Shown here: positions 5,669-5,809 of the stretch, in pieces
Numbering within the stretch: the first letter of the stretch is position 1
Layout: every line of letters begins with the position of its first letter
NCBI GenBank assembly: GCA_025454675.1
Contig: JALONZ010000157.1
Location: 1 to 5,809, forward strand
Length of the DNA: 5,809 bases
From: Anaerolineae bacterium
GTDB lineage: Bacteria; Chloroflexota; Anaerolineae; Aggregatilineales; Phototrophicaceae
Direction: 5' to 3'
The notes under the pieces: generated by a model
The model's input: the letters and a program-made list of their open reading frames with translations, nothing else
Databases searched by the model: none
What the model was told of the DNA's origin: nothing
Position numbers and translations under genes: made by a program

Positions 5669-5697
5669 TTACACTCATGTCTGTTTTGGTGGTCTAA

Positions 5698-5734
5698 TGG
5701 CTGTACTAGACCATTCGGGGTCGTATGTCAGCCA
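5698..5734 (+). repeat. Palindromic repeat unit, copy 2 (diverged, inverted)
   Basis: It shares ACTAGA, TCGTATGTC and both TGGC/GCCA ends with the reverse complement of copy 1, and the flanks TAA and AAAA also match. The outer stem is TGGCTG/CAGCCA plus AC/GT with one bulged T; the inner stem is GACC/GGTC. Where it differs from copy 1, most changes occur on both sides of a stem and keep the pairing. The inner segment has the same 14-nt length in both copies. Confidence 0.6.
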
Positions 5735-5739
5735 TAAAA

Positions 5740-5809
5740 TAGTATCTAAATGCAAAAATCCCCTACAATATATTTTATTTCATACTTTGGGCAATTTACC
5801 AATCACCCG
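5740..5809. other. AT-rich non-coding tail
   Basis: I see no reading frame, hairpin or promoter worth naming in the final 70 bp. It probably belongs to the upstream region of a gene beyond the window. Confidence 0.4.

Larger units (their letters stand above)
5628..5739. repeat. Inverted pair of palindromic repeats (REPIN/BIME- or MITE-like)
   Basis: The 112-bp block is bounded by 19-bp arms (5628-5646 and 5721-5739) that match as inverted repeats at 17 of 19 positions. Inside lie two whole copies of one palindromic unit in opposite orientation (5633-5668 and 5698-5734), separated by 29 bp. No transposase gene and no clear target duplication are visible. The position just after a stop codon and the paired inverted layout resemble REPIN or BIME elements; a tiny non-autonomous transposon is the alternative. 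Confidence 0.65.

Noticed and set aside
5690..5713. Inverted repeat TGGTCTA/TAGACCA
   Set aside because: It is real in sequence but overlaps copy 2 of the palindromic repeat and is an alternative fold using its inner arm; the fold shared with copy 1 is better supported.
1..5809. CRISPR array, tRNA, rRNA or phage/IS genes
   Set aside because: No regularly spaced direct repeats, no cloverleaf sequence, no rRNA-like stretch and no transposase or phage protein was found by eye on either strand.

Overview
The window most likely comes from a chromosome of the phylum Chloroflexota (Anaerolineae-like). The main clues are the RecX sequence, recX lying directly upstream of rny, and an NDUFA9-like atypical SDR beside them. 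This assignment rests on remembered family resemblance, not on a search. Base composition is moderate, and nothing in the genes indicates a phage, plasmid or defence island.

Layout. From about 2020 down to the left edge, a minus-strand pair reads recX (1361-2020) then rny (5' 416 codons, 1250 to the edge). RecX modulates RecA and RNase Y starts mRNA decay. Between 2021 and 2424 is a 404-bp gene-free region from which recX leaves leftwards and an SDR-family gene (2425-3252) leaves rightwards. The SDR gene converges on, and overlaps by 9 bp, a minus-strand gene of unknown function (3244-3924) encoding a winged helix plus a beta-rich domain. That gene lies 38 bp downstream of a minus-strand nucleotide-sugar 6-dehydrogenase of the WbpA type (3963-5276). 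An 86-bp divergent promoter region separates the dehydrogenase from a small three-helix membrane protein (5363-5623). The last 186 bp are non-coding and carry two diverged, inverted copies of a palindromic repeat.

The genes themselves are ordinary; the unusual material is between them. (1) The recX leader holds a good intrinsic terminator whose U-tract ends 20 nt before the recX start codon. A segment about 225 nt upstream can pair over 10 bp with the terminator's 5' arm, as expected of an attenuator with an antiterminator. A 27-codon ORF runs through the terminator and overlaps the recX start. (2) The divergent promoters of the dehydrogenase and the small membrane gene overlap and are built on a perfect 9-bp inverted repeat. 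(3) The right-hand repeat pair, 5628-5739, resembles a REPIN/BIME or small MITE, with compensatory changes that preserve the hairpins. (4) A 7-bp hairpin and an orphan Shine-Dalgarno-like sequence lie between recX and rny. All of these are read from sequence alone and none has been tested by folding or database search.

Functionally the window combines recombination control and RNA turnover (recX-rny), surface-polysaccharide precursor synthesis (the dehydrogenase), an NAD(P)-binding protein of unknown substrate, a possible regulator and a small membrane protein. I see no coherent new multi-gene system. The recX-rny leader is the best candidate for something undescribed.
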